This document shows positions 51,841 through 60,992 of a stretch of DNA of 64,000 nucleotides, one piece after another. The translations under genes and the position numbers were made by a program. Within the stretch, counting starts at the first letter, position 1, and every line of letters starts with the position of its first letter. This DNA comes from CALZIK01 sp945787635 (GTDB taxonomy: Bacteria > Acidobacteriota > Thermoanaerobaculia > Multivoradales > JAHEKO01): assembly GCA_947259725.1 (NCBI GenBank), contig CAMYNM010000007.1, positions 1 through 64,000 of the forward strand. Reading direction: 5' to 3'. The notes below the pieces were generated by a model. That model did not search any database. It worked only from the letters and a program-made list of their open reading frames with translations, and was not told the origin of the DNA.

Positions 51841-52830
51841 CTATCTCGCGACGTAGCCGTGTGCCCGAAACCAGTCCACCGCCCGTGCCAGCGCCTCGCG
51901 GATCGGCGTTTGCGGAAGCCCGAGCTCGCGAACGGCCTTGTCGGCGGAGAAATACATCTTGTGCCGGGCCAGGCGGGCGGCATCGAGCGCCACTCGTGGT
52001 TCGCCGCCAAACAGGCGCGCTCTGGCGGTGTCGAGACCCGCGAAGGCAATCGGGATCACATGGGGCAGCTTGATCTTCGGCGCCGCGAGCCCGGTCAAAC
52101 TCGAAAGAGCGGCGAAGATTGCCGCGAGACTCAGGTTCTCATGCCCAAGTATGTACTTTTGGCCGATCCGGCCTCTTTCGGCCGCCAGCACGTGCCCCAC
52201 CGCCACGTCTCGAACATCGATCAAGTTGAGCCCGGTCTCGACGTACGCCGGGGTGCGTCGCTGCAGGAAGTCGAGGATGATCCGGCCTGTCGGCGTCGGC
52301 TTGAGATCTGCCTCGCCGACCGGCGTGGAGGGGTTGACCACGACGATCGGCACGCCGCGCTCGGCCCATTGCTCGACCACCCGCTCGGCCAGGAACTTCG
52401 ACCGCTTGTAGTGGCCGACCATGTCGTCGAGGGCGACCGGTGTTTGCTCGTCGGCCAGGCCGCCGTCCGCTCGAAGACCCAATGCCCCAACCGAGCTCGT
52501 GTAGACGACTCGTTCGACATGTGCCTGCCCTGCCGCCTCCAGGATCCGTCGGGTACCCTCGACGTTCGCCTGGTACATCGTTTCGGGACGGGGCACGTAT
52601 AAGCGGTAGTCGGCGGCGCAATGGTAAAGCTCCCGGCAGCCGTCGAGCTCCGCCCGAAACGAGTTCGGTTCCACGAGGTCTCCCACGACCACCCTTGCCG
52701 AGGTGCCTTCGAGATTGCGCCGATCACTCCCCGGTCGCACCAGGCAGACCACCTCACGTCCGCAGTCCTCCAGAACCCGCAAGACATGACCACCCACGAA
52801 TCCGGAGGCGCCGGTCAAAAACGCCTTCAT
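51841..52830 (-). CDS. hpnA: Hopanoid-associated sugar epimerase-like protein
   Basis: The 329-residue NAD-dependent short-chain dehydrogenase has FLTGASGFVGGHVLRVL (about 4-20), VVYTSSVGALG, and the catalytic YKRSK. The DNPSTP-like segment (VVNPSTPVGEADLKPTP) is characteristic of the HpnA group. Its exact reaction in hopanoid side-chain chemistry is not established. It lies 48 bases after hpnH and before hpnG. Confidence 0.88.
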   Translation of the reverse strand: MKAFLTGASGFVGGHVLRVLEDCGREVVCLVRPGSDRRNLEGTSARVVVGDLVEPNSFRAELDGCRELYHCAADYRLYVPRPETMYQANVEGTRRILEAAGQAHVERVVYTSSVGALGLRADGGLADEQTPVALDDMVGHYKRSKFLAERVVEQWAERGVPIVVVNPSTPVGEADLKPTPTGRIILDFLQRRTPAYVETGLNLIDVRDVAVGHVLAAERGRIGQKYILGHENLSLAAIFAALSSLTGLAAPKIKLPHVIPIAFAGLDTARARLFGGEPRVALDAARLARHKMYFSADKAVRELGLPQTPIREALARAVDWFRAHGYVAR

Positions 52831-52878
52831 CGAGACACGATCCCTGACGCGCAGCCCGGCAACAGCTGCGGGCCCCGT

Positions 52879-53880
52879 CTATCCGAGAAGATTCCAGGCG
52901 GCCATGCGCGCCATGTCGACCGGACTCTTGGGCAGGTCCTTGACCACCGAGGCCTCGAAACCCGAGTGCATCGCACAATTCTGGCAGAGGTCGTCCTCGC
53001 GGGACTCCCAGTAGTCCCAGTCGGTCGCGTTCCAGAACTCCTCCCAAGTGTCGTAGTACTGCTTGCCGATGAGGTAGCAAGGACCCTTCCATCCCAACGG
53101 CGTAAAGGTCACCGTGCTCCAGGGGGAGCATTTGTAGTCCCGTAATCCGGCGGCGAACTCGAGGAACATCGGCGTCGTGTGCAGACGGTGTTTTTTCGAG
53201 ATCTCTAGCACCCGTTTGAACTTGTCTTCGGTGTCCTTGCGGGTCATGAAAATGTCGGCATGGACAGACTCGTACTGGTAGCCCGGCGAGATCATCATGC
53301 CGTCGATACCGATCGAATCCATCAACCGGCACAGCTCTTCGACCTCTTCGATCTTGGTCTCTTTGAAGATCGTCGTGTTGGTGACCACGTGATAGCCGAG
53401 CCGCTTCGATTCCTTGATCATCTCGATCGCCTTGTCGAAGACCCCGTCTCGCGCGCAAACGTAATCGTGGGTCTCGCGCATGCCGTCGAGGTGAACGTTG
53501 ATCGACAAGCGCTTGTTCGGGGGAATCTTGCCGAACACGGTCTCTTCCATCAACAGGGCGTTGGTGCAGAGATAGATATGGCGCTTGCGTTCGATGATGC
53601 CCTCTATGAGCTCCGGCAGCTCGGGGTAGACCGTGGGCTCGCCGCCACAGATCGACACGGCCGGTGCGCCGCACTGGTCCGAGGCTTGAAGGCAGCGCTC
53701 GACCGAAAGCCGATCCTTCAGCTTGCCCGTATGCCGCTCCGTCGCGCACCCGATACAGGCCAGGTTGCAGGTGTAGAGAGGCTCGAGCATGAACACGAAG
53801 GGATAGCGACGGTTGCCCTGGACCGCCTGCCGGACCTGATGACGGATCATGTCCGTCGTGATGTGAACCGGGAATCTCAT
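52879..53880 (-). CDS. hpnH: Adenosyl-hopene transferase, radical SAM
   Basis: HpnH adds adenosine to diploptene to form adenosylhopane, the first side-chain step. The 333 residues contain the iron-sulfur motif CxxxCxxC (Cys38, Cys42, Cys45), SICGGEPTVYPELPELI, the C-terminal SPWSTVTFTPLGWKGPCYL and a second Cys-rich cluster (DLCQNCAMHSGFEA). Length and sequence are near the consensus. The ATG at 53880 is 16 bases after the shc stop. Confidence 0.96.
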   Translation of the reverse strand: MRFPVHITTDMIRHQVRQAVQGNRRYPFVFMLEPLYTCNLACIGCATERHTGKLKDRLSVERCLQASDQCGAPAVSICGGEPTVYPELPELIEGIIERKRHIYLCTNALLMEETVFGKIPPNKRLSINVHLDGMRETHDYVCARDGVFDKAIEMIKESKRLGYHVVTNTTIFKETKIEEVEELCRLMDSIGIDGMMISPGYQYESVHADIFMTRKDTEDKFKRVLEISKKHRLHTTPMFLEFAAGLRDYKCSPWSTVTFTPLGWKGPCYLIGKQYYDTWEEFWNATDWDYWESREDDLCQNCAMHSGFEASVVKDLPKSPVDMARMAAWNLLG

Positions 53881-53896
53881 AACGTCGCCAGCCGGC

Positions 53897-56008
53897 CTAG
53901 GCTACCCGCTCGCGCGCACTCTGGCAGTCCTCGCCGACGGCGCTCCTCGATCGGTTGCGAAAATCGGCGAGAGCCAGGAGCGGAAAATAGAGAGCGTAGC
54001 CGTGGTAGTTGAGATAAAAGACCTTCGGGAACCCGGTCCCGGTCCAGGCGGAATCTCGCCAGCCGCCATCCGGAAGCTGAGCGGATAGAAGAAAATCCAC
54101 GCCCCGCGCCAGCTCGGCACTGCCGGTATCGCCTGTCGCCAAAAGCCCCATGAGGGCCCAGGCCGTCTGGCTGGCGGTGCTCGGACCGATCCCCTTCAAG
54201 GCCGGATCTTCGTAGGACGCGGGTAGCTCCCCCCAGCCTCCGTCCCGGTTCTGAACGGAGCGAATCCAACCGACGGCTCGACGCGCGCGTTCGCCGCTCA
54301 TGTCCTCACCGGCCGCAGCTAGCCCGACCAACGCGAGCCAGGTGCCGTAGAGGTAGTTGCAACCCCAGCGGCCATACCAGGACCCGTCGGGCTCTTGCTG
54401 CGAATAGATGAACTCCACCGCACGCCGGATCGCGGGAACCCCCGGACCGATACCCATTCCGACGAGCGCCTGAATCGCCCGCGAGGTGAGGTCGGTCGTG
54501 GACGGATCGATCATCGCGTTGTGATCAGCGAAGGGAATCGCGGTCAAGAACTGGCGGTCGCAGCCGCGATCAAACGACGCCCAACCGCCATCGCGGTTCT
54601 GCATCGACTCGAGCCACGCGAGCCCCCGAGCCATCGCGGCACGGAGAGCTTCCGGCAGCTCGGCATTCCCTTGCAGCTTGGAGAGCCCCATCAGTACCTC
54701 AGCGGTGTCGTCACAGTCGGGATAGAACTCGTTGGCGTATTCGAAGTACCAGCCGCCGATCTGGCCGTCCGGATTTTTCATCCGCCAATCGCCAGGGCGC
54801 TTGACTTCTTTTTCGAGAAGCCAGTCTCCGGCCCTTGCAAGGGCTTCGTGCTCGGCTGGTAAGCCCGGCAAGCCCGAACCCGCTAGCGACGCCAGCGCCA
54901 AGGCCGTGTCCCAGATCGGCGACTTGCAGGGTTGCACGCGCAACGTCTCTTCTTCTTCGATCTCGAGCCGCTCGAGCTCTCGGATCTGCCCGCCCAGCAC
55001 CGGGTCATCCTGCCCATAGCCGAGACTCTCGAACGCGATGATCGTGTTGACGATCGGCGGAAAGATCGCTCCGAGGCCGTCACTGGCGGGCAACCGCTCC
55101 AGGATCCAGGCCTCGGCGCGGCGAATCGCGAACCGGCGAAAGGGATGGAAGGGTACGAGCTGGCAAAACTTGATGAACCGATCGATAAGAAGAAACGTCG
55201 CCCCCCAGAGCCTGGTGCTCAGACTTCCGACCGCCGGACGCTTCCCCGTCGCTTCGTCGACTTTGAGCTCATCAATCTCGACCGAAACTTTCCTCGAGGG
55301 CTTCATCGCCCAAATGATCGACAACGGCACGACGATCGCTCGCGACCATGACGAGATCTCATAGAGGTTGAACGGGAACCAACGTGGCAGGAGGACCAGT
55401 TCGGGCGGCACCGCCGGCGCCCGATTCCACTCATACTGTCCGAAGATTGAAAGATAGAGCTTGGTGAAAGAGTTGCACGATTCGACGCCGCCGGCCTCCA
55501 GGATCGCCGCACGCGCGCGGGACATCGCTTCTGAGTCGGGATCGTCGCCGAGCTCCTTCAGCACGAAGTACGCCTTCACGCTGGCGCTCACATCGGCCGG
55601 GCCTCCCGGATAGATGCCCCAACCGCCTTCGGGTCTCTGTTGTCGGCGCAGGTACTCGGCCGCCTTGGCGACACGGCTCTCGCCCGACCGGCCCAGGTAC
55701 ATCATGGCCAGGATGTATTCGGACTCGAGAATCGAATCGCCCTCGAGCTCGGCGCACCAATGCCCGTCATCCTGCTGCAGATCGAGGAGGCGCTCCTGCG
55801 CCCTGGCGATCGCGTCTTCGACGACCTCGTGAAAGCCCGAGGGATTCAGCTGGTCGTCATGAGAAAACGGCGATCGCTCAGCCTCCTCGGCCACACTCCT
55901 ACGCATCCGGCGGATTCTAGTCAAGGTCCCTCCAAAGTACCAACGCTCGAGCGCATCGACGCACGCCCGAATACATCCCTTACGAACACCAGCCGGCGAC
56001 AGGTTCAC
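53897..56008 (-). CDS. shc: Squalene-hopene cyclase
   Basis: Shc cyclises squalene to hopene and diplopterol at the membrane. The 703-residue protein has the catalytic DxDD as DCDD at residues 431-434. QW repeats appear in QRPEGGWGIYP, MQNRDGGWASFD, QEPDGSWYGRWG, QNRDGGWGELP and LPDGGWRDSAW. The first 55 residues are not clearly conserved, so a later start is possible. It is the first gene of the minus-strand isoprenoid run and diverges from the TatT-like gene, with 46 bases between the starts. Confidence 0.96.
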   Translation of the reverse strand: MNLSPAGVRKGCIRACVDALERWYFGGTLTRIRRMRRSVAEEAERSPFSHDDQLNPSGFHEVVEDAIARAQERLLDLQQDDGHWCAELEGDSILESEYILAMMYLGRSGESRVAKAAEYLRRQQRPEGGWGIYPGGPADVSASVKAYFVLKELGDDPDSEAMSRARAAILEAGGVESCNSFTKLYLSIFGQYEWNRAPAVPPELVLLPRWFPFNLYEISSWSRAIVVPLSIIWAMKPSRKVSVEIDELKVDEATGKRPAVGSLSTRLWGATFLLIDRFIKFCQLVPFHPFRRFAIRRAEAWILERLPASDGLGAIFPPIVNTIIAFESLGYGQDDPVLGGQIRELERLEIEEEETLRVQPCKSPIWDTALALASLAGSGLPGLPAEHEALARAGDWLLEKEVKRPGDWRMKNPDGQIGGWYFEYANEFYPDCDDTAEVLMGLSKLQGNAELPEALRAAMARGLAWLESMQNRDGGWASFDRGCDRQFLTAIPFADHNAMIDPSTTDLTSRAIQALVGMGIGPGVPAIRRAVEFIYSQQEPDGSWYGRWGCNYLYGTWLALVGLAAAGEDMSGERARRAVGWIRSVQNRDGGWGELPASYEDPALKGIGPSTASQTAWALMGLLATGDTGSAELARGVDFLLSAQLPDGGWRDSAWTGTGFPKVFYLNYHGYALYFPLLALADFRNRSRSAVGEDCQSARERVA

Positions 56009-56054
56009 CGGTGGACGTCACGCAGCTCTTGCAAGAGTCGTACAATTGCGCTCG

Positions 56055-56918
56055 ATGCGCGTTCGGTTCCTTTGGCTGGGAGCGGCTCTGACGCTGCTCG
56101 TGTCCGGCCCTACGATCGCCAGCACTGCCGGAGCGCTCGCTCGCGGCGATGCCGCCTACGCCGACCGAGCCGTCGGCCACGATCGCGATCGCGCCCTGCC
56201 CGGACCGATCTCGCAAGCCATTGCGGCGTACGAAGAGGCCCTGGCCGAAGATCCCAGCGATCAAGCGGCGCGAACCGGACTGCTCCGCGCGCTCTTCTAC
56301 CTGGGCGATTACGTGCTGACCGATCGCGGCGCGAAGCTCGCGGTCTTCGAGCGCGGACAGATCCTGGCAGAAGAAGGCATCACGATGCTGATCTCCGGAA
56401 CGGATCTCAAACGCAGGGGAGGAAGAGACTTCGACCGCCTGATCGGCGGCCTGTCGTCGGAGCCGCATGCCGCCGCCCTGTACTACTGGGCGGCCGTTCA
56501 CTGGGGCCTTTGGGGCCGCCATAGAGGCAAGATCGCGGCCGCCAAGCAGGGCGTAGCCGGCAAGATCCGAGACTATGCGACGATCGTGATCGCTCTTGAC
56601 CCGACCTACGAAGACGGCGGCGGGCACCGAATGCTCGGCAGGCTCCACGCGGAGGCGCCGAAGCTGCCCTTCGTCACCGGCTGGATCGATCGTCGAACCG
56701 CGATCGCGGAGCTCGAAACGGCGAGGTCGATGTCGGGTGACGCCCTCACCGGCCTCTACTTCGCGGAAGCGCTTCTCGAGTACGACTCGTCTCGCCGCGA
56801 AGAGGCTCTCGATCTGTTGCGCCAGATCGTGCGGCAGGAGCCCAAGCCGGAGCACCTGCTCGAAGAACTGCGGGCGATCCAAGACGCTCGCGCTCTCCTG
56901 GAAGAGCTCGGCGGTTGA
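56055..56918 (+). CDS. TatT-like TPR protein (TRAP-transporter T component family)
   Basis: The 287-residue protein from ATG 56055 has a signal peptide (FLWLGAALTLLVSGPTIA) and TPR-like helices. The conserved block YEDGGGHRMLGRLHAEAPKL is typical of TatT proteins associated with TRAP transporters. No TRAP permease or P component is in the window. It is read away from shc. A periplasmic scaffold or binding role is inferred. It lies 13 bases upstream of the dehydratase gene. Confidence 0.8.
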   Translation: MRVRFLWLGAALTLLVSGPTIASTAGALARGDAAYADRAVGHDRDRALPGPISQAIAAYEEALAEDPSDQAARTGLLRALFYLGDYVLTDRGAKLAVFERGQILAEEGITMLISGTDLKRRGGRDFDRLIGGLSSEPHAAALYYWAAVHWGLWGRHRGKIAAAKQGVAGKIRDYATIVIALDPTYEDGGGHRMLGRLHAEAPKLPFVTGWIDRRTAIAELETARSMSGDALTGLYFAEALLEYDSSRREEALDLLRQIVRQEPKPEHLLEELRAIQDARALLEELGG

Positions 56919-56931
56919 AAGGTAGGGCCAC

Positions 56932-57906
56932 TTGCCTGTTTCGATATCGGCCGACAGCGTCTTTCCACTGATCGAAGGCGCAGCCGAACGCTTGGCGGGC
57001 GTGGCCAACCTCACCCCGATTCACACTTCGCGAACGCTCGATCAGCGCGCCGGCGGCCGCGTCTTTCTCAAGTGCGAAAACTTCCAGCGCGTCGGCGCCT
57101 TCAAGTTCCGTGGCGCCTACAACGCGATGGCACTGCTTTCCGCCGAGCAGCGCCAAGGCGGTGTCCTGACCTACTCGTCCGGGAACCACGCCCAGGGAGT
57201 CGCGCTCGCCGGCAGACTTCTCGGCATCGCGACCACGATCGTCATGCCTTCCAACGCGCCGAAGGTCAAACGTGCAGCGACCGAAGGCTATGGTGCCAGG
57301 GTCATCGAGTACGACCCGGCGGCAACGACCCGGCGAGAGGTGGCGGCGAAGCTCGCGCAAGAGGGCAGCTTCACCGTGATCCCACCCTTCGACCACCCTT
57401 ACATCCTGGCCGGCCAGGGAACCGCGGCGCTGGAGCTGCACCGTCAGGTTGCCGACCTCGATCTTTTCCTGGCGCCCGTCGGCGGTGGCGGCCTGATGTC
57501 GGGCTGCGCCGTCGCCACCAAGAGGTGGGCTCCGGCCTGCCGCGTCGTCGGCGTGGAGCCCGAGCTCGCCGACGACGCCACCCGGTCGTTCAAGACCGGC
57601 AGGCTTCACTCCATCAAGAATCCGCCCACCATCGCGGACGGCACCCGCACCGAGTCGCTGGGCGACCACAACTTCCCGTTGTTCCTCGAGTGCGTCAACG
57701 ACATGGCGACGGTCTCCGAGGAGGCCATCAAGGAGGCGGTACGTTTCCTTTTCGAGCGCTTGAAGCTGGTCGTCGAGCCCTCCGGAGCGCTTGGTGTTGC
57801 CGCCCTGCTTTCGAGAGCGGTCGAGCCGGGGCGCCGCACCGGCGTCCTCATCAGTGGCGGCAACGTCGATCCGGACGTGCTGACCGAGATTCTCCGCTCG
57901 ACCTAG
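56932..57906 (+). CDS. PLP-dependent threonine/serine dehydratase family protein
   Basis: The 324-residue protein has the PLP Lys in GAFKFRGAYNAMA (about 55-67), TYSSGNHAQGVALAG (the Asn-His site), and the phosphate-binding PVGGGGLMSG (about 183-192). The length fits the catalytic domain only, with no ACT regulatory domain. Threonine dehydratase, serine racemase or a hydroxyaspartate lyase are all possible. The TTG start at 56932 precedes VSISADSVFPLIEGAAERL. The TAG stop is the left CTAG of element B. Confidence 0.85.
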   Translation: MPVSISADSVFPLIEGAAERLAGVANLTPIHTSRTLDQRAGGRVFLKCENFQRVGAFKFRGAYNAMALLSAEQRQGGVLTYSSGNHAQGVALAGRLLGIATTIVMPSNAPKVKRAATEGYGARVIEYDPAATTRREVAAKLAQEGSFTVIPPFDHPYILAGQGTAALELHRQVADLDLFLAPVGGGGLMSGCAVATKRWAPACRVVGVEPELADDATRSFKTGRLHSIKNPPTIADGTRTESLGDHNFPLFLECVNDMATVSEEAIKEAVRFLFERLKLVVEPSGALGVAALLSRAVEPGRRTGVLISGGNVDPDVLTEILRST

Positions 57907-58069
57907 TGGCCTGCAACGCTCGAAGCGATACTAGACGGGCGAGCCATTCGTCGTCGAGGCCAAGGCGCGGCGACGCAGTCCTAGCGGTGCCGATGTCGAG
58001 GAGGCGCGACGTAGACATCGGCGACGGGGGCCCGCCAGGTAGGATCGTTTTGGTGTTACAGGCCACTAG
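57903..58069. mobile_element. CTAG-bounded hairpin element B (MITE-like)
   Basis: The 167-bp segment starts with ctagtggcctg and ends with the complement caggccactag. The two arms match for about 15 of 18 outer positions and, with gaps, over about 45 bases (gcgat-cta-ggcg-gcc matches acgat-cta-ggcg-gcc). It contains no gene. It has the same length class, same CTAGTG ends and same CTAG boundaries as element A, but a different interior. Both convergent neighbours take their TAG stop from its CTAG ends. Confidence 0.75.
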
Positions 58070-59712
58070 CTCCCGCGCTCGATCAGGCCGTGCCGCTCGA
58101 GCCGAATCAAATGGGCTTCCAGCTGCCGGGCCGCAAGTGGATGCGCCTTCTCGGGCACGTCCTCGTAGACGACCCGCAGCAAGACGTCGAGCTCCTGCAC
58201 ACCGTCATTCCAGGCGTCCAGGATTCTCTCCTCACGCCACAGGCGGTGCTCGAGGTACTCGTCGAGCTTGTCCCGCACCGCCACTGTCGGAGGACCATGG
58301 GCGGGAAAAAGTGTTGCCGCTCCCAGGTCGAGGAGGCGCTCCAGAGAAGCCAGATACTCGTCCATGTCTCCGTCGGGAGGATCGATGACAATCGTGCCGT
58401 AGCCGGCGGTCAGATCTCCGCCCAAGAGCGATCCGCCGGCTTCGTCGAAGAAGGCGAGATGTCCGCTGGCATGCCCCGGCGTGTGAAGGACCCGCACCGC
58501 AAACGGCGGCTCGCCGTCCAAGACCACACGCTCGCCGTCGGCGAGCTCGCGGGTCACCTCGATCCCGGTCGCGGCCAGACGAGCGGCGGTTTCCCGATGG
58601 GCCGCTACCGGTACGCCGAGCGCTCTGCGAAGGAACTCCACTCCACCGACGTGGTCGGGATGGTGATGCGTCAGCCAGATGGCCGAGATCTTCCGCCCCC
58701 TCTTCGACTCGAGTTGTCGCAGGGCCTCGAGAAGACACTCGTTGGTCTCCGGGTAGGGAGAGCCGGGATCCACCAGAACGACCTCGCGGTTCCCGAACAC
58801 GTAGGTATTCGTGTAGGCAGCCGGCGGCAAGGTGGGGGTCGGCAAAGCGAACAGCAGAACCCCGGGCCGGAACTCGATCTCGCGAAACGAGCCGAGATTC
58901 ATCTCGAACGGCTCTCGCATCCGCGGCAGACCGTCGATCGGTCCTTCTTCGGCCATCACACGCAGAATGTGGAGAATCGGGGGCGCGGTCACGACTTCGC
59001 CCCTTTCCCAACGGGCGTAGGCCTCATCGGGTCGAATCCACTCCCCACTCGTGAGCTCTCCGGGGATCACGCTCGGCTGAGGACCGCGATCGGAAGGCCA
59101 CTCCAAGAGAAAAAACCGGTTGTCGAATCGCATGCGCCCGAGCGGCGGCGTCAACCAGCGACCGGCGTACACCAGCTCGCTCGCGTCAAGCTCGAGGGAA
59201 GCGCGGGCGGCCTGTCGCAGATCTCTCCAAACCTGCCGAAAATCCGTGCTCCGCTCGAGGCTGACTCTTCTCGTCGCTTCGAGCCGCTCGGGGTCAATCG
59301 CACTAGCGCCGTCCGCCAGCAGAATCCCGGTCTCCTCGAAGAGCTCTCGAATGACGCAGGCGAGGATCCCGGGAGCCCCGATCGGCTCGAGTTCGACGCC
59401 GTCGATCACGTCGGAAGGCATGGCGGCCTCGATCGGGGCACCGTCGAGTCCGGACGGTTCCCCGACAACGGTCAGCTCCAGGTCTTTGCGGGAGCGACCG
59501 CCTCCTGGGAAGGCATGGAATCCGCCCATGAATGCGAGCTTCTTCGAGCGCTCGACCCAGTAGACCTCGAGGTCCCCATTGCCACTCCGGCGCCAGAGCA
59601 CCACCCCGCCCGACGCGCGCACCGCCGGCCTCGGCGCTTCGAGCCCGGACAGCAGCACTTTCTCGTAGAGGCCGTTCCCGCTCACGCGCGGGTTTTTAGC
59701 ACAACTCGCCAA
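58066..59712 (-). CDS. NUDIX-metallo-beta-lactamase fusion protein
   Basis: The 548-residue protein joins an N-terminal NUDIX domain to a C-terminal MBL-fold hydrolase. The NUDIX part has GGVVLWRR, FMGGFHAFPGGGRS and RELFEETGILLAD (Nudix box). The MBL part has LTHHHPDHVGGVEFL with the zinc His/Asp, then VLHTPGHASGHLAF. A small helical domain follows, as in LACTB2-like nucleases. The NUDIX part resembles the NUDT19/CoA-diphosphatase type. The two activities could act on linked substrates, but none is proven. Its TAG stop lies in the right CTAG of element B. Confidence 0.85.
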   Translation of the reverse strand: MASCAKNPRVSGNGLYEKVLLSGLEAPRPAVRASGGVVLWRRSGNGDLEVYWVERSKKLAFMGGFHAFPGGGRSRKDLELTVVGEPSGLDGAPIEAAMPSDVIDGVELEPIGAPGILACVIRELFEETGILLADGASAIDPERLEATRRVSLERSTDFRQVWRDLRQAARASLELDASELVYAGRWLTPPLGRMRFDNRFFLLEWPSDRGPQPSVIPGELTSGEWIRPDEAYARWERGEVVTAPPILHILRVMAEEGPIDGLPRMREPFEMNLGSFREIEFRPGVLLFALPTPTLPPAAYTNTYVFGNREVVLVDPGSPYPETNECLLEALRQLESKRGRKISAIWLTHHHPDHVGGVEFLRRALGVPVAAHRETAARLAATGIEVTRELADGERVVLDGEPPFAVRVLHTPGHASGHLAFFDEAGGSLLGGDLTAGYGTIVIDPPDGDMDEYLASLERLLDLGAATLFPAHGPPTVAVRDKLDEYLEHRLWREERILDAWNDGVQELDVLLRVVYEDVPEKAHPLAARQLEAHLIRLERHGLIERGS

Positions 59713-59811
59713 AATCGGTTGATACGCTCACCCTCGCGTCCGGGAATCCTCGTCCGGAAGCGCAACCCGAACCGCAATGTCACCCACCCGCAATTGTCAG
59801 AGTCACTAGCG

Positions 59812-60972
59812 ATGCCGCGTTTCCCCACGATCTCACCCACCATCGCCGCCATGACCGGCTCGGTGTATTCATCGCTGGTTCACCGCCTGCGCGAATACGA
59901 AGGGGAAGTCTATCCCTTTCATATCGGAGACACCTGGATGGAGCCTGCCGTCGGTACCCGCATGGAGGACCTCACGGTCGACGAATACCCGGGCATGCAC
60001 CGGTACGCGCCGGTTCAGGGGCGCAAGCAATTGCTCGATGCGATTGCCGCACGCGTCGCCTCGCGCACCTGCACTCCGACCGAGCCCGCGGAGATTCTGG
60101 TCACGGCCGGGGCGACCGGAGCTCTCGGAGCGATCGTCGGCGCGCTGGTCGAGCCCGGAGACGAGGTCCTCTTGATTGCGCCCTACTGGCCGCTCATCGC
60201 CGGCATCGTACGCTCCAGCAGGGCGATTCCCGTGGACGTGCCGGTTCTCGACGGCATCGACTCGACCGAAGCGTTGCTCGAGAGGGTCGCGGAGAAGGCG
60301 ACCGAACGAACCGTCGCCATTTACTGGAACTCGCCCAACAACCCGTCAGGCCAGGTCATCCCCCGGTCCTGGATCGAGGCGCTGGTCGACTGGGCGGCTT
60401 CGAGGAACCTCTGGATTCTGCCCGACGAAGTCTACGAGGACTACGTCTTCGAAGGCGACCACACCTACGGCCGGCCGCTGGCGCCCGAGCGGACCTTCTC
60501 GATCCACTCCTGCTCCAAGGCCTTCGGCATGGCCGGCAATCGATGCGGCTACGCCGTCGGGCCGAAAGACGCCATGGCCGAGGTGCGCAAGGTCTCGACC
60601 CACACTTTCTACTCGACGCCGACCGCGGCCCAGATAGCCGCCGAACGCGCGCTCGCCGGTCCCGGGGACCGCTGGGTCGACGCGGCACGGAGCCGATACG
60701 CCGAGATCGCCGGGCGCACTGCCGCCCGGCTCGGACTCGAGCCACCCGAAGGCAGCACCTTTCTGTTTCTGGACCTCGCCGAGTACTTCGAGGATCCCGT
60801 CGAGCGCGAACTCGGGACCTTTCTCTCGCGCGCGGTCGACCACGGCATCCTGCTCGCGCCGGGGCCGAGCTTCGGCCCCTTCCCTCATCATCTGCGCCTC
60901 TGCTACACCGCGGCCGAACCCGAGATCACCGACCGGGGCGTCGAGGTGCTGGCCCGGCTTCTCGGCAAATAG
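59812..60972 (+). CDS. Class I/II aminotransferase
   Basis: The 386-residue protein from ATG 59812 has a fold-type I PLP site: VTAGATGALGAIVGAL (about 97-112), YWNSPNNPSGQVIP, DEVYEDYVF, and the PLP Lys in SCSKAFGMAGNRCGY (about 224-238). The C-terminal Arg is in HHLRLCYTA. The substrate (aspartate, alanine, aromatic or other amino acid) cannot be told from sequence. A longer frame starting at 58090 is antisense to the NUDIX-MBL gene and was rejected. It ends 20 bases before the small protein gene. Confidence 0.85.
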   Translation: MPRFPTISPTIAAMTGSVYSSLVHRLREYEGEVYPFHIGDTWMEPAVGTRMEDLTVDEYPGMHRYAPVQGRKQLLDAIAARVASRTCTPTEPAEILVTAGATGALGAIVGALVEPGDEVLLIAPYWPLIAGIVRSSRAIPVDVPVLDGIDSTEALLERVAEKATERTVAIYWNSPNNPSGQVIPRSWIEALVDWAASRNLWILPDEVYEDYVFEGDHTYGRPLAPERTFSIHSCSKAFGMAGNRCGYAVGPKDAMAEVRKVSTHTFYSTPTAAQIAAERALAGPGDRWVDAARSRYAEIAGRTAARLGLEPPEGSTFLFLDLAEYFEDPVERELGTFLSRAVDHGILLAPGPSFGPFPHHLRLCYTAAEPEITDRGVEVLARLLGK

Positions 60973-60992
60973 ACCGCAACCCTGGAGACACC

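Noticed and set aside
56009..56054. Promoter between shc and the TatT-like gene with TACAAT at 56041
   Set aside because: A TACAAT box exists on the plus strand but no matching -35 at 16-18 bases was found.
58090..60972. 960-codon plus-strand open frame covering the aminotransferase region
   Set aside because: The first 570 codons are antisense to the NUDIX-MBL gene and have no recognisable motifs; the aminotransferase homology begins at ATG 59812.
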